Shown one piece after another: positions 9,775-20,194 of a stretch of 64,000 bases of DNA. The notes beneath the pieces are model-generated. The model saw only the letters and a list, made by a program, of their open reading frames with translations. It did not search any database and was not told the origin of the DNA. The stretch's first letter is position 1, and every line of letters starts with the position of its first letter. The position numbers were made by a program, and so were the translations under genes. Source of the DNA: Trichosporon coremiiforme (lineage: Eukaryota; Basidiomycota; Tremellomycetes; Trichosporonales; Trichosporonaceae); contig BCJJ01000008.1 in the NCBI GenBank assembly GCA_039545355.1, forward strand, positions 558,001 to 622,000, in the 5' to 3' direction.

Positions 9775-11228
9775 ATGGGCAGCTGCTTCTCGAAACCCAA
9801 GGACGAGGAGACCAAGCGGAGCAGGCAGATCGACAAGGCGCTCCAGGAGGTAGGCGTCAAGCGGCATCGTCCGCCGCTACCTGACTTCGGATCACTGACA
9901 TCCATAGGATGAGAAGCGCCTTGCCCGCGAGGTCAAAATCCTCTTACTGGGAGCTGGAGCGTCCGGGAAGTCGACGGTGCTGAAGCAGATGCGACTTGTC
10001 CACAAGAAGCCGTTCAGCCCAGAGGAGGTGGAGGACTACAGGTGAGTAGCTGTGCACAGTGCGCGATGTTGACAAAGTCAGGAAGATTGTGTTCTCCAAT
10101 CTGGTCACGGGAATGCGGCTTATCATCGACACGATGGATGAGCTTGGCATGAGCGTCAGTGAAGAGAACCGGCAGTATGTCAGCCTAGTCGACAATGAGC
10201 CGCCGATCAACACCGGAGAATCGTTCCCGCTCGAGTACAAGCCAGCCCTCGAAGCGCTGTGGAAGGACGAAGCGGTGCAGGGATGCTGGGCGAAAGCGTA
10301 CGAGTACGCACTCCAGGAGAACATGCCATAGTGAGTTCGGCTCGACTGAGACATTCGGTTGAGCGGCACATTGACCCGTCCCAGCTTCTATGCCGACATG
10401 GATCGACTGTTCGACCCGGGGTATACTCCGACGTCCGACGACATTCTGCGCGTGCGCTCGAAAACGACCGGTATCACAGAGACACGGTTTGAGATCTCGG
10501 GCTTGATCTTCCGCATGTTCGACGTGGGAGGCCAGCGTTCGGAGCGGCGAAAGTGGTAAGTGCGCGAGTCGAGGACTGCCCCGCAATCCGCGCTCGGTAC
10601 CCGGTGAGAGACCCACTTTCTGACGCTCCAGGGCGAGTTGTTTCGAATCTGTGACCAGCATCATCTTCCTCGCGAGTCTGAGCGACGTAAGCGGTTGTCC
10701 CTGCGCCCTCGCTAACCGGCATCCAGTACAACAGCTGCATCATCGAGGACAAGAACTCGAACGGCATGGTTGAGGCGCTCATCCTGTGGCAGTCGATCAT
10801 CAACTCACCATGTGAGCACTCTCAGCTGCCTTGCCTCTCGTGTGAGCTGACATGCAGGGTTCACGAAAGCGTCGGCAATCCTGTTCCTCAACAAAGCAGA
10901 TCTCCTGATTGAGAAGCTGAAGGACTCGGACCAGCAGATCGCGGCGACGTTTGACGATTTCCCGGGCAAGCGGGGGTCGTACAACGATGCGATCAACTTC
11001 TTCAAGATGAAGTTCCGGGACCTGAAGACTGACAACCAGAAGGAGCTGTATATCCAGTGAGTTAAGCTAGGCCGCTCTGTTAACTCTCAGCGTCACGACC
11101 GCAACAGACACGAGTCAGCTGTCCGTCGCCATGGCCGCTGTCACCGACACCATAGGTGAGCTCGCCTGGGAGTACCGGAAGCTGACAAGCCAGTGCGGAA
11201 TTCGCTCCGGGACATGGCACTGCTGTGA
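9775..11228 (+). CDS. Heterotrimeric G protein alpha subunit, variant P-loop
   Basis: GTP-binding alpha subunit that relays receptor signals at the plasma membrane. Nine exons (9775-9849, 9908-10041, 10082-10330, 10385-10555, 10632-10686, 10727-10811, 10858-11056, 11091-11155, 11194-11228) give 355 aa, the normal length. The N-terminus MGSCFS fits myristoylation of Gly2 and palmitoylation of Cys4. The P-loop is GAGASGKST at 40-48: the near-invariant Glu of GAGESGKST is Ala43. Switch I (R177, KTTGITE) and switch II ([12 protein letters not shown] with Q203) are intact; the guanine motifs read FLNKAD and TTATDT. The C-terminus ends RDMALL with no pertussis-toxin Cys. It is not a clear orthologue of one named Cryptococcus Gpa protein from memory, so no symbol is given. 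All nine exon joins keep phase, which argues against a pseudogene. Confidence 0.93.
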
Positions 11229-12167
11229 GCGAGCATCTGTCCGCTGTACGCACATACATTTGTTCTGTCGCCGTCACCCCGGCCCCAAGATGCGCCGACG
11301 ACGCGCCGTGTTGATACCATACTGTTATCCGTACCTCTGTCCTGTCATCTGATTTAGTTTATCCCAGTCCCCAAGATGCTATGCCCCAGCGCGTATACTT
11401 CTACCACACGTAAGAAGATCAGGTGGTCAGCAGCCGCAGTGAGCAGAGAGTGCGATCGATGGAGAGAGAAAGTGCGATTTTGGTTTAGCGAGAAGGTCAC
11501 TGTGAAGTAGCGTCGGGTTACTCGAGTTGTGGATGGTGCCGATTAGAGTTAGCGTGTGATGATTACGGGAGATGGCGATCCCTAATGAGACCCTGATGGG
11601 CGCCAAGTGCGTGTTTGTAATGGTGCATTACCGACGAGGTACGTCATTATAAGCGTGACGGTAGGCTGGGAGGGCAGGGTGCCTGTGTGTGCCTGGGCGA
11701 GCGTCGACCTGCAGGGCTCAGCCGCCCCGCGGTGGTTGAGGCCATTCATGGGATCGGAGCCGACCATGGCAAGTTCCACTGGCTCAACCACCGCCAGATG
11801 GCGCGCACCGCCAGTCCATTCCATGCATCGTACTTGGTCCTCCACTCTACCACTCTCCATTCCCCAACTCATTCAACTTTCGCAGACGTCGACGCTGCAC
11901 AACGCTGCGAGCTAGACCGCGACCGCCCCTTCCCCTTCTTCTGTCTCTGTTTTCTGTGTGCCGACTCCCGACCACAACCGACTGACCCCGACCACACTCG
12001 TTCCCATTCTTCCATTCCCGACTTGTTCGACATCTCTCGCTTCCCGCCAGCCCAGCGTTCTTCTCCCGCTCGCGCTTGGATCGCGATAACTCTTTCCCCT
12101 TTCATCTCTCGAACACTCCCTTTCCATTCACCTCAACTCCTCCTCACTTCATCAATAAGCCGACGCC
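11229..12167. promoter_or_regulatory. intergenic region upstream of EFR3
   Basis: 939 bp between the stop of the G alpha gene and the ATG of EFR3, same strand. The final ~280 bp (from about 11880) are markedly C/T-rich on the plus strand, a typical leader/promoter of this genome. I find no gene or RNA. Confidence 0.5.
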
Positions 12168-15100
12168 ATGGGTTGTTTTTGCTGCGGCAACCTCAACCCG
12201 GAGGTCAAGGCGCTCAACGACTGCTACCCTCCACCGAAGGACCTCGTTAAGGCCGGACCCGAGTATCAGCCCCTGTCCCAGGACCTGAGCAAGCTCACGT
12301 ACCATGCGACGAACAAGCCTAGCTCGCTGGCCAAGATCGGCGACGACCTCGAGCGCCGGGTTGTGAAAGAGGCCAAGGGCAGCACGGGAGGCTACCCGAA
12401 GAGTCGAGCGTGAGTAACTGCGTGCGCACCTGGCATGGTTCGCTGACACGTACAAACAGTGCGCTCCTGATCTCCCTGCGCATCTTGCACAAGCTTCTGA
12501 CCGAATGCAAGCGCGACATCGGGCTGTTCGCGCGGCAGACGCTGCGGATCATCAGCGCGGCCCTCGACGTAAAGGTGTACCAGAAGGGCACGCCTGATCT
12601 GGAGGTGATTGCGCGCGCCGCCTCGTGTTTCGTCGCGTTTGCGACATACACCGACGGCGCTGCGATTGGCGTCGACGACGCACTCACCACGACCTATCTC
12701 CAGGTTCTGCGGCAGTTTGCCAGCCTCGCGACCGTGCCCTCCGGCACCAGCCAGAACGGAAGCGTGAACGGTGCCGCTCTGTCGGAGAAGACGGCGCCGG
12801 TCGATCTCGAGGACCAAAGCCGCACACGGCTGATCGGGCTCAGCGCGCTTAGTGGTGCGGCGTGCTCTGATGCCGTGTTCTCGTCCTCGGCCGAATTCCC
12901 GCGCCAGGCCAAGATCATCGTCCCGACCCTCTTGTCCATCCTCCGCGAGGCAAGCGTCGACGACCTTAAGGCGGTCACGGCGGCCAACGCGGGCGACAAC
13001 GCGAACGTCGCACCGTTTTTCAAGGAGCTGAGCGCGCGCCGTCCCGTCGTCGACCGCCGCGCGCCGAGCATTCACGAACACGTTCCGGGCGAAAAGGGCC
13101 CCGACCAGCAGGACGTCGTCGCGGCAGCGTACCGGTGCCTGTACGAGCTGGTCAGCGAGTGCCAGCTGACGCAGGCCGGGCGCGTCCTCGACATCGTCAT
13201 CGAGTATCTCGACAGCACGGGGTGGTCGGACACGGCGCGCTGCTGCTGGCTTGCCGAACGGCTGACTGGCGGAATGCTGCTCCAGTCTCGCTTCGTCATG
13301 CCCACGCGTCTCGTCGAGCTGCTCGTGTCGCTGCCCGACAGCTCGCCTCCGACTGCCAAGCAGCACAGCATCATCTCGATGGTGACGACCGTGCTGAGCA
13401 GCAACGTCTCCCTCGTCGGTCTGGCCGTGACGGATCTCCTGACGTCCTTACTCAACATCATCGTGCGCCGTGCGACGATTCGGGCCGACGACGCATTGCT
13501 GCCGGCGCTGGTCGATTGCGTCTCCTCCCTCGGCGTGCACATCTACTACGCGGACCAGATCAACGACATTGTCGAGGAGATTGCGGCCCAGATCGCGACC
13601 ATCTCCCCCTCCGCCCCGGGACGACAGGATATCCTTCGCGTTCTGATCTACTGTCTCTCCGGCATCATGAGCGCGGCGGAGCAGGGCGACAGCGCCGAGG
13701 CGGCACTGCAAGGCGCTGACCGAGCGGCCGACACGCCCACGGCAGCGGAGAAGGGCAAGGCGCCCGCGCTCGAGTCCCCCGGTGTCGAAGTCAAGGTGTC
13801 TGGACGCCGCAACCCCGTCTCCCCCGAGGTGTGGCAGGACACGCTGCACCTGCTCTGCGAATCGACGTACCCGGTCCGCGCGTCTTATGCGCGTGCACTC
13901 CTGTTGTGGCTGCAGGACGAACTGCCCGCCGACCGCCGACCGCGCCCCGACGAGCCGAACATTATGCGGTTCTGCAACGCGCTGCATGCGGCAGTGTACA
14001 CTCTCGCTCTCTCCTCTCGCTTGGGTCCGGGCGAGCCCATCCCCTCTTTGGCCGCCACGCCGCGCGAGGCCACCCCGAGGCAGAGCGGACATGCAACACC
14101 CTCTGCCACACCGGGCAGCACGCGCCCGACAACCCCCCAAAACGGCACCAAGCGGTCCGAATCCTCCGAACACGAGCGCGGAACGCTCACGGCCCAGCAG
14201 GCGCAGCAGGCCGCCCAGCAGATCATGCAGATCCACTCGCTGAGCACGACCTCCTTCGCCGCTCCCCCGAAACGGACGCGTCGCCGTGTCTCCCTCCCCT
14301 TGAACCGACTCGCCTCGACCGAGCCAGCCCAGTTCGACACGGTAGCCACGCCAGGCGACTACGCGAACCTGGCGGCAATCCTCGGCGAACTCGGCGCCAA
14401 CGTGCCCAGTGCTGCGCTGCTGACTGGTGTGCCGATGCTCCTGGCACTGGACGCGGACGCGGGCGCGCAGTTAGTCCGCCGGCCCGGAGAGACGGGTGCG
14501 TGGGCGATGGAGCGCAAGCGTGCGGCTCGTGAACTCGTCTGCCGCGCTTGGGTCGACATTGGGCGGGCCTGGAACCTCCCGCAAGTCACCTCTCAAGCCG
14601 AATCCGGCCTCCAAGCCCTGGGCCACAGCACGATCCCCGTGATGCGGGACGACGACGAGCCGGCCGAGTTTGTGCGCGAAGGTTCCGAGGGCGAGAGTGC
14701 CTCCAGCACCCGATCGTGGCTGGACCCTGCGCCGCTCGTGTCCTCCGTCTGCGGGTCTGCAGACGTGCAGAGTGGCACGGGACTCAACTCGGCGCAACTG
14801 CAGACGACGCTGGAGAAACCGTGGTCCGTCGAAGGCGCGATTAAGGGCAGCATCGAGCGGCTCGCGCCGCCGACGCACCTCGCCCCGCAATCCGAACACA
14901 AGTTGATGTCGATCCCAAACCCCTCCTATCAATCGATTCACATTCAGCGCGGGATCGACGTTGCAGACCTGCGCGATGCGCTCGGTTCGAACCCGACAGG
15001 CTCGTTACGCCAGAAGGGAGTCGCGGGGCTGGCTAGTGGGAGCGTGCACTCCTCCCGTCCGTCGACTATTCATGGAAGCGGCACGCCGGGAGGCAGTGCA

Positions 15101-15499
15101 GGGCACGGAACGACGGAACGCAAGATGGCCCCCACTGATGCCCGCGAGGTGCTCAAGGATATCTTCAAGGAGAAGAAGAGGCGCGTCACGCCTGGCTCCA
15201 ACACCACCTCGGGCTTCACCACCACCACTGCCACTGGTGTCAACGGCGGTGGGCTCAACGGAGCGGCGAACGGGACCAGTGCGAGTGGGGAGGTGTTCGG
15301 CGGATACATCACCGACGCTCCCCAGCCCGCCGGACTTATCGCGGACGGGTCCGACCCCGCTCCTTTCCTGATTACGGACGAACCGGCCATTCGTCTCATC
15401 ACGGACGGTCCCGAGCCAGCGGGACTCATCACCGACGACCCCGCTGCCCAGGCTGCCCAGGCTGCCCAGGCTGCTCAGACGGCTCAGACGGCGGCATAA
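12168..15499 (+). CDS. EFR3: EFR3-like plasma-membrane scaffold of PI4-kinase
   Basis: EFR3 recruits the phosphatidylinositol 4-kinase Stt4 complex to the plasma membrane. Two exons, 12168-12409 and 12460-15499, give 1,093 aa. The start MGCFCCGNLNP offers Gly2 and Cys3/5/6 for lipidation, as in animal EFR3 proteins anchored by N-terminal palmitoylated cysteines. It is followed by ALNDCYPPP, the EFR3 entry motif, and KLTYHATNKPSSLAKIGDDLERRV, shown here only in part as the conserved opening of the armadillo-like solenoid (about 30-550). Residues ~620-720 are a low-complexity Ser/Thr/Pro and Gln/Ala linker. The last ~65 residues form degenerate repeats with ITDxPxPAGL units ending in an AQA run. 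Assignment rests on the N-terminal block and overall size; the solenoid is less distinctive by eye. The stop is TAA at 15497. Confidence 0.82.
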
Positions 15500-16218
15500 A
15501 CCTAAACAAAACTGATAGAAACAAAGTAAATGCGACACACGCATCATACCCCATTTAGTCTTGGCTTTCATAATTCTATATGCATTGTTTTTCTCATTTT
15601 TTTGTTCTCCAGCACAGTCTCTAGCGTAGTCTCTAGCCCAGTCTCTAGCCCAGTCTCTAGCCCAGTCTCTAGCCCAGTCTCTCGTCTCCTTTCTCCACTG
15701 TCTCCCGGCCAGGCGAGAGCATATGACAGGGCTGTGAATGTATTGGTCTGTCGGTCCATTGGGCACGACGACGTTTGACTGAGGGACCCCCGCCCACTCT
15801 TTCACGTCGGTTCATCGGCCGACTCACACTGAGGCACGTTTCAATCGCTACAACTCCAGACTCACGCCCGCTCGGCGCGGTACTCTGCTCGTCACTCAGT
15901 CTCTGCTCACTCAAACCACACTGCCTGCTCACTCGGCGCTGCGCGCCTCGTTCGCACTCCCGTCTCGACAGAAACAATTGGAAACATCATGGGAAATGCT
16001 AACACTTTATAAGAAATATGGAGAGAGACACAGGTGTACCACTGCGCCGCCTGGCCTTGGGCCTGGTACCGGCGCACTAAAAGAGAAAATAAGAGAGGAA
16101 ATAAGTATGGGGGGGTTGCGACGTTGAGTTTGTGAGTTTGTTTGTGATTGGGAGGGGGGGTTAAATGCGATGGAGAGGTATATGCTAGAGGTGGGTATGT
16201 GGGTTGTGGGGTTTGTTT
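15500..16218. other. convergent 3' intergenic region with minisatellite
   Basis: 719 bp between the stops of EFR3 (plus) and the B-type cyclin (minus). It holds both 3' UTRs, the 12-bp tandem repeat at 15615-15686 and A/T-rich patches near 15990-16020. No gene is seen. Confidence 0.5.
15615..15686. repeat. 12-bp minisatellite, six units
   Basis: Six head-to-tail copies of a 12-bp unit (consensus CAGTCTCTAGCC); the second unit and the last one diverge slightly. It starts ~115 bp after the EFR3 stop. On the minus strand the period of four codons gives a repeated Gly-Leu-Glu-Thr frame, but that frame has no other sign of coding. Confidence 0.95.
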
Positions 16219-17911
16219 TTACTCGGAAGTAGGACGGTAGTTGGTCATGGCCCAGTCGCACGCGTACGCAGACGCGCGCAGGAACTTCTTGCTCGAGTAC
16301 TTGACGTAGACGAACACGCGCTCAAAGCCGTCCTCGACGAGACGCTCGCAGATCATGTCGGCCGCCGTCCGGAGCTGCGCCTCCGTGAAATCCGAGTAGA
16401 ACACAAAGGCGTCGTTCCAGTCCGATCCGAGCATCTTGCGCGACAGGTACATGCCCACCGCGGCGATCATGCTCGGCTTGCACCGCAGGAACCGGTGGTC
16501 GAGCAGCGTCACCTCCATCAGGAATTTGGACAGGGTGCGCGTCTGGATGTCGTAGTCGTCCGCCTTAGAGATACGGCGCACCCACGAGTATGGCGTGCAG
16601 TAGGCCGAGATGTTGAAGTCGAGCGTCTGCAGAATGATGCGCTCGCCCTTGAGAATCTCGTCCTTCGTGTACCCGTTGTCGGCCATGTACACAAATTCGT
16701 CGACGCTCGGCGCAAGAATCTCCTCGTACTTGGCCGCAATGAACAGTGCAGTGAGACCGACAAGCTGCAGCTTCTGCGTCGAGACAACGCGCACAGACAG
16801 GAAGCGGTCGAGAATGTTGACAGCGATCCAGAGCGTCTCGGGGAGCAGGTGGTAGCGGAGGTGCACCTGCAGCAGCCAGTCGACAAGCGTCGTGCGCATC
16901 GTCCTGGGAAGCAAGTCAGCACGCGGTTGCTTTCTTTTCAGTGTTGTCGGGAAACCGTGTTTCAGATTTTCGCGGTTAACCCGAAGCGAAGCTCTAGCCC
17001 ACACTCACCACTCAACCTCGGACTGGAAGTCCATGTACCGCGGGTTCGGCATCGTCGCGAGCTCCATCTCCTCCATGTGCGCGAAAATCTCGTCGGCGTA
17101 CTCGGCAACCATGGTCGTGTCAAACATGTCAATGTCGTCCTGGAACGTGTCCTTGACGGCCATGAGCTCCTGCCGGGCGGCGAGCTCCTCCTCGGCGCTC
17201 ATACGGAGCCAGTCCTCGTCGTCAAACTCGTCATCCTCGTCCTCGTCCATGTCGTCGCTGCGCGCTCCAATCGTCTTCTCGTCGTCCTCAAACTCGTCCT
17301 CGAGAATGACATTGTTGCTCTCAAGGTCGATGCGCGCCGTCTCGCGCGACACAACTTCGACAGTCTCAGGCAGGGGCACGACCTGGGCAGCAGCGGCACG
17401 GGTCGCACGGGTGTTTGTTGTTCCTCGGGTGTTGTCAAAGGTCTGAGAGCGGTTGCTCAACGGTTGGCGCTGGGCGTTACCCTTGGCTGCGATGTGGTTA
17501 GCGTCATCCAAACACTGCCCAGCGGGGTCCGTGAGCGACCGATGCCGGTCCCCGCATGGATGCAGCGATACTCACCAGGCTTCTTAGCGACTTCTCCGTG
17601 GTCCTCCTGGTCGTTAGCGATGGTTGCGGTGGATGCTGTTGGCAGCCAGATGAACTCACCCTGGTGTTGGTGACTGCTCCTAAAACATTGCGCTTGCTTC
17701 CGGCCTTGACGGGCTGTGACGGCTTAGCCGAGGTGATGGCGGCCGCCTTGGCGCGGGTAGCAGCAGACATGCGGTCGCCAGCGGCGCCTCTTGACGGGAA
17801 GGAGTTCTCATCGGTAGCCTTGGAGCGGGTGACCGCTCGTCGGGTGTTGGTAGCCTGTTTGGGTCAGTTTCTGTGACGCCGAGGTTGGTTGGTTCTCCTT
17901 ACCCTTTGCAT
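16219..17911 (-). CDS. B-type mitotic cyclin
   Basis: Regulatory subunit of the mitotic CDK. Exons on the minus strand are 17911-17903 (only three codons), 17854-17660, 17606-17576, 17486-17009 and 16903-16219, giving 465 aa. The destruction box RNVLGAVTN (R58-N66) matches RxxLxxxxN. An acidic stretch lies at about 120-150. The cyclin N box starts with EVEWTMRTTLVDWLLQVH, then RFLSVRVVSTQKLQLVG and AAKYEEILAP; the C-terminal box follows with YVKYSSKKFLRASAYA near the end. Cell-cycle regulation by APC/C is inferred from the destruction box. Intron 17575-17487 (89 nt) is the longest but one; intron 17008-16904 is 105 nt. Family is certain; equivalence to a particular CLB gene is not claimed. 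Confidence 0.94.
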
Positions 17912-18400
17912 CGTGGGTGACGGGGGCGTGCGGATGGGAGATGGGAGGCGGGAGCTTGTGAGTGCGTTCGGAGCCTTGTCCTTGTCACGACAGTCGAGCT
18001 AGGAAGGAAGCTCGTTCGAACAGGGCGGGGGTGGGTGTTGTTGTTTGCAGTGTTTGTCGTGAACGGGGAGGCAGCGTGGGCGAGGGCGGGGGAAGAGCCA
18101 AAGCGACTGTTGGAGATTATGGGGAGTGAGGAGGGGGGGAGAGGGTGCAAGAGGGGGATGGAGACAGGCGTAAGCGTTCGGCAAGGAGGAATGGAGAGGA
18201 GGAGAGATGGAGAGACAGTGGAGAGATGAGAGATGTGACGAGGGGCAGATATGTGGATGGTGGTGGAGTGTGTGGAGAGTGTGTATGTTGTGTGCAGTGG
18301 TGAGCGGAAGCGGGTCTGTCTGGATTGGGTGGATGACCGAATGTTTGGTGCCAGAGGAGGTCGAGTCCTGAGTTTAGAGCCTGGCTGAGCCTGGCTGCAT

Positions 18401-18414
18401 AGAGAGAGAGAGAG
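18401..18414. repeat. (AG)7 microsatellite
   Basis: Seven AG dinucleotides, just after an imperfect duplication of GCCTGGCTG (18379-18397). Confidence 0.9.
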
Positions 18415-19556
18415 ACTAAGCCCAGCTCAGCATGCTGCAGTGGCGCCCCGGTGCGCCGGTGCGACGCAACCCTATAGGCCGCAACCCTAACCGACCAGCC
18501 TTTCCACCACCCACCCGCCCGCTTGCCGTGTTTGTGTCTGTGGTACGCTGCATCGGGAGTAATTCTGCTCCATGCGTCCTGCGGGGGCTGCCTTGTACGC
18601 CATGCATTCGAGTGCTACCAAGTGCAGATTACTACTACTACTGTAGATGTCCCGAGAGTGACACAGACACAACATTGATGGCGAGTGATCGGAGCTCATG
18701 AATCTAGCCCTGTCAGCTGTCTGTGGATGTTTTGGGCGTGGTGGGGTTGCGGCTCCTGTACAAGGACAGTGTTATGCATTGTGCAAGTTCTGCAACAAGA
18801 GGGGGAGTGTCACACCGGTCGTCAAACACTGATATGCAGATGTAATGTGGGGGTTGCGGGCAATGCATCATGGCTGATGGGGACGGTGTGCATGTGTCCC
18901 ATCGGTACGAGTAGTGTTTGTGTTTGTGGATGTTTGTTGTGTTTTGCTTTTGGCGGAAAAGAAGGCGCGTGGCGCGTGGCGTCTGCTCTGAACCGGCGGG
19001 CGGGCGTATTCATTCCTGCGATCCTCAAAGCCCTGCGTGAGCCCTGGGCCGTGGGCCCTGAGTGCTACGGTGGGATTCCTCTTGCAGGCAAACAGGAACG
19101 AGCCCGTGCCTGGATGTGACCTCCCTGTCATCCTAACGCCAAGCGATAAACACGGGCGACATCGTCTGCCCACTCAGTTCTGCTTGATGCTTTTGGTATG
19201 GTATCCCTGCACTCGCTGCTCTGGGAGCACACAGGGACGCACTACTCGACTACGACAGACGACGATGCACCACCCGCGTACCATGCCTTCCTTGCCTTTG
19301 CCTCCTGTCTCGATTCGGCAACTCACCCACCACCAAACATCACACGGCCAATCCCCACCCCTCATCTGCAACGGCCTACCCTCAACGACGCTTCCCACCA
19401 AACCGGGTCATGATGCATTCCATTCGCTGCCGTCATCGCCAGTGTTTACGTCCATGGCGCAAGTACAGTTGCACTGGTGGCGTCCTCGGCGTCCGTCGAA
19501 ATGACCGAATAGACCGAGGCAACGGGCACACAGCACACTGCCAGCGGCTCCGGGAG

Positions 19557-19577
19557 CTGCTGCTGCTGCTGCTGCTG
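19557..19577. repeat. (CTG)7 trinucleotide repeat
   Basis: Seven uninterrupted CTG units in non-coding sequence 3' of the Gln-rich gene. Confidence 0.9.
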
Positions 19578-20194
19578 GGGAGGACGGAGGTGCAGCAGGC
19601 ACCAGTGTGTTTGCGTGACACCAGGATGTTTGGAGATTCTCGGCCCGACCGTTCAGGAGGCTCGAGAGTCTTTCCCAAAGCAAACAAGATGGAGAACGCC
19701 GAGACCTGCCATAGAATCAGACACGCTTGTCCAAAGCAGACAGCAATCCATAGACGACGCGATACGATACGCGACTGAATTCTATTCAGCTCCTCGATAA
19801 ACACAAACATTCCACCCTTGTCCTGATCATGCGGTTCCCGGACGTTTGCCAGATCGAGATCGACAGGGCAGTGCAGATCGGACGAGACTGAGAGTTTAGG
19901 TTGCGTCATAAGACCGTGGACACGTGAGTCAGCTTGGGCATGCTCGTGAGTACTTGAGCGGAAGGCTGGACGCCCGGACTAGGGGTAGAGATACATCGTC
20001 TATGGAGGCAACAACACGGTCTAGGCGAAAGATACAGTTTGGGGGTTCTACGGGTATTGCTGGTTTGTTCACGTGTTCACAGTTTCTCACTGTCGTTCTG
20101 TCGTCTGCCTCGGCGTCATGCGCTCTGTCACAGCTGTGCTCGGCGCTCGGTTCTCAATCCTCGGTAGGGTTCTGGCTCCTGATGTCGCCTCGGT

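Larger units (their letters stand above)
17912..20194. promoter_or_regulatory. 2.3-kb region upstream of the cyclin gene
   Basis: Head of the minus-strand cyclin gene on the left and 3' end of the Gln-rich gene on the right. It contains G/A-rich leader sequence (17960-18260), (AG)7 at 18401-18414 and (CTG)7 at 19557-19577. Minus-strand frame 19433-19909 includes a hydrophobic stretch but has no supported start, splice or family, so I do not call it. Confidence 0.4.

Noticed and set aside
16204..17673. 489-aa plus-strand open frame
   Set aside because: Exactly antisense to the B-type cyclin; it is a by-product of G/C third positions in the real gene.
19433..19909. 158-aa minus-strand frame with a hydrophobic stretch
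   Set aside because: Contains a translated CTG-repeat Ser run, no splice or start support and no recognisable domain.
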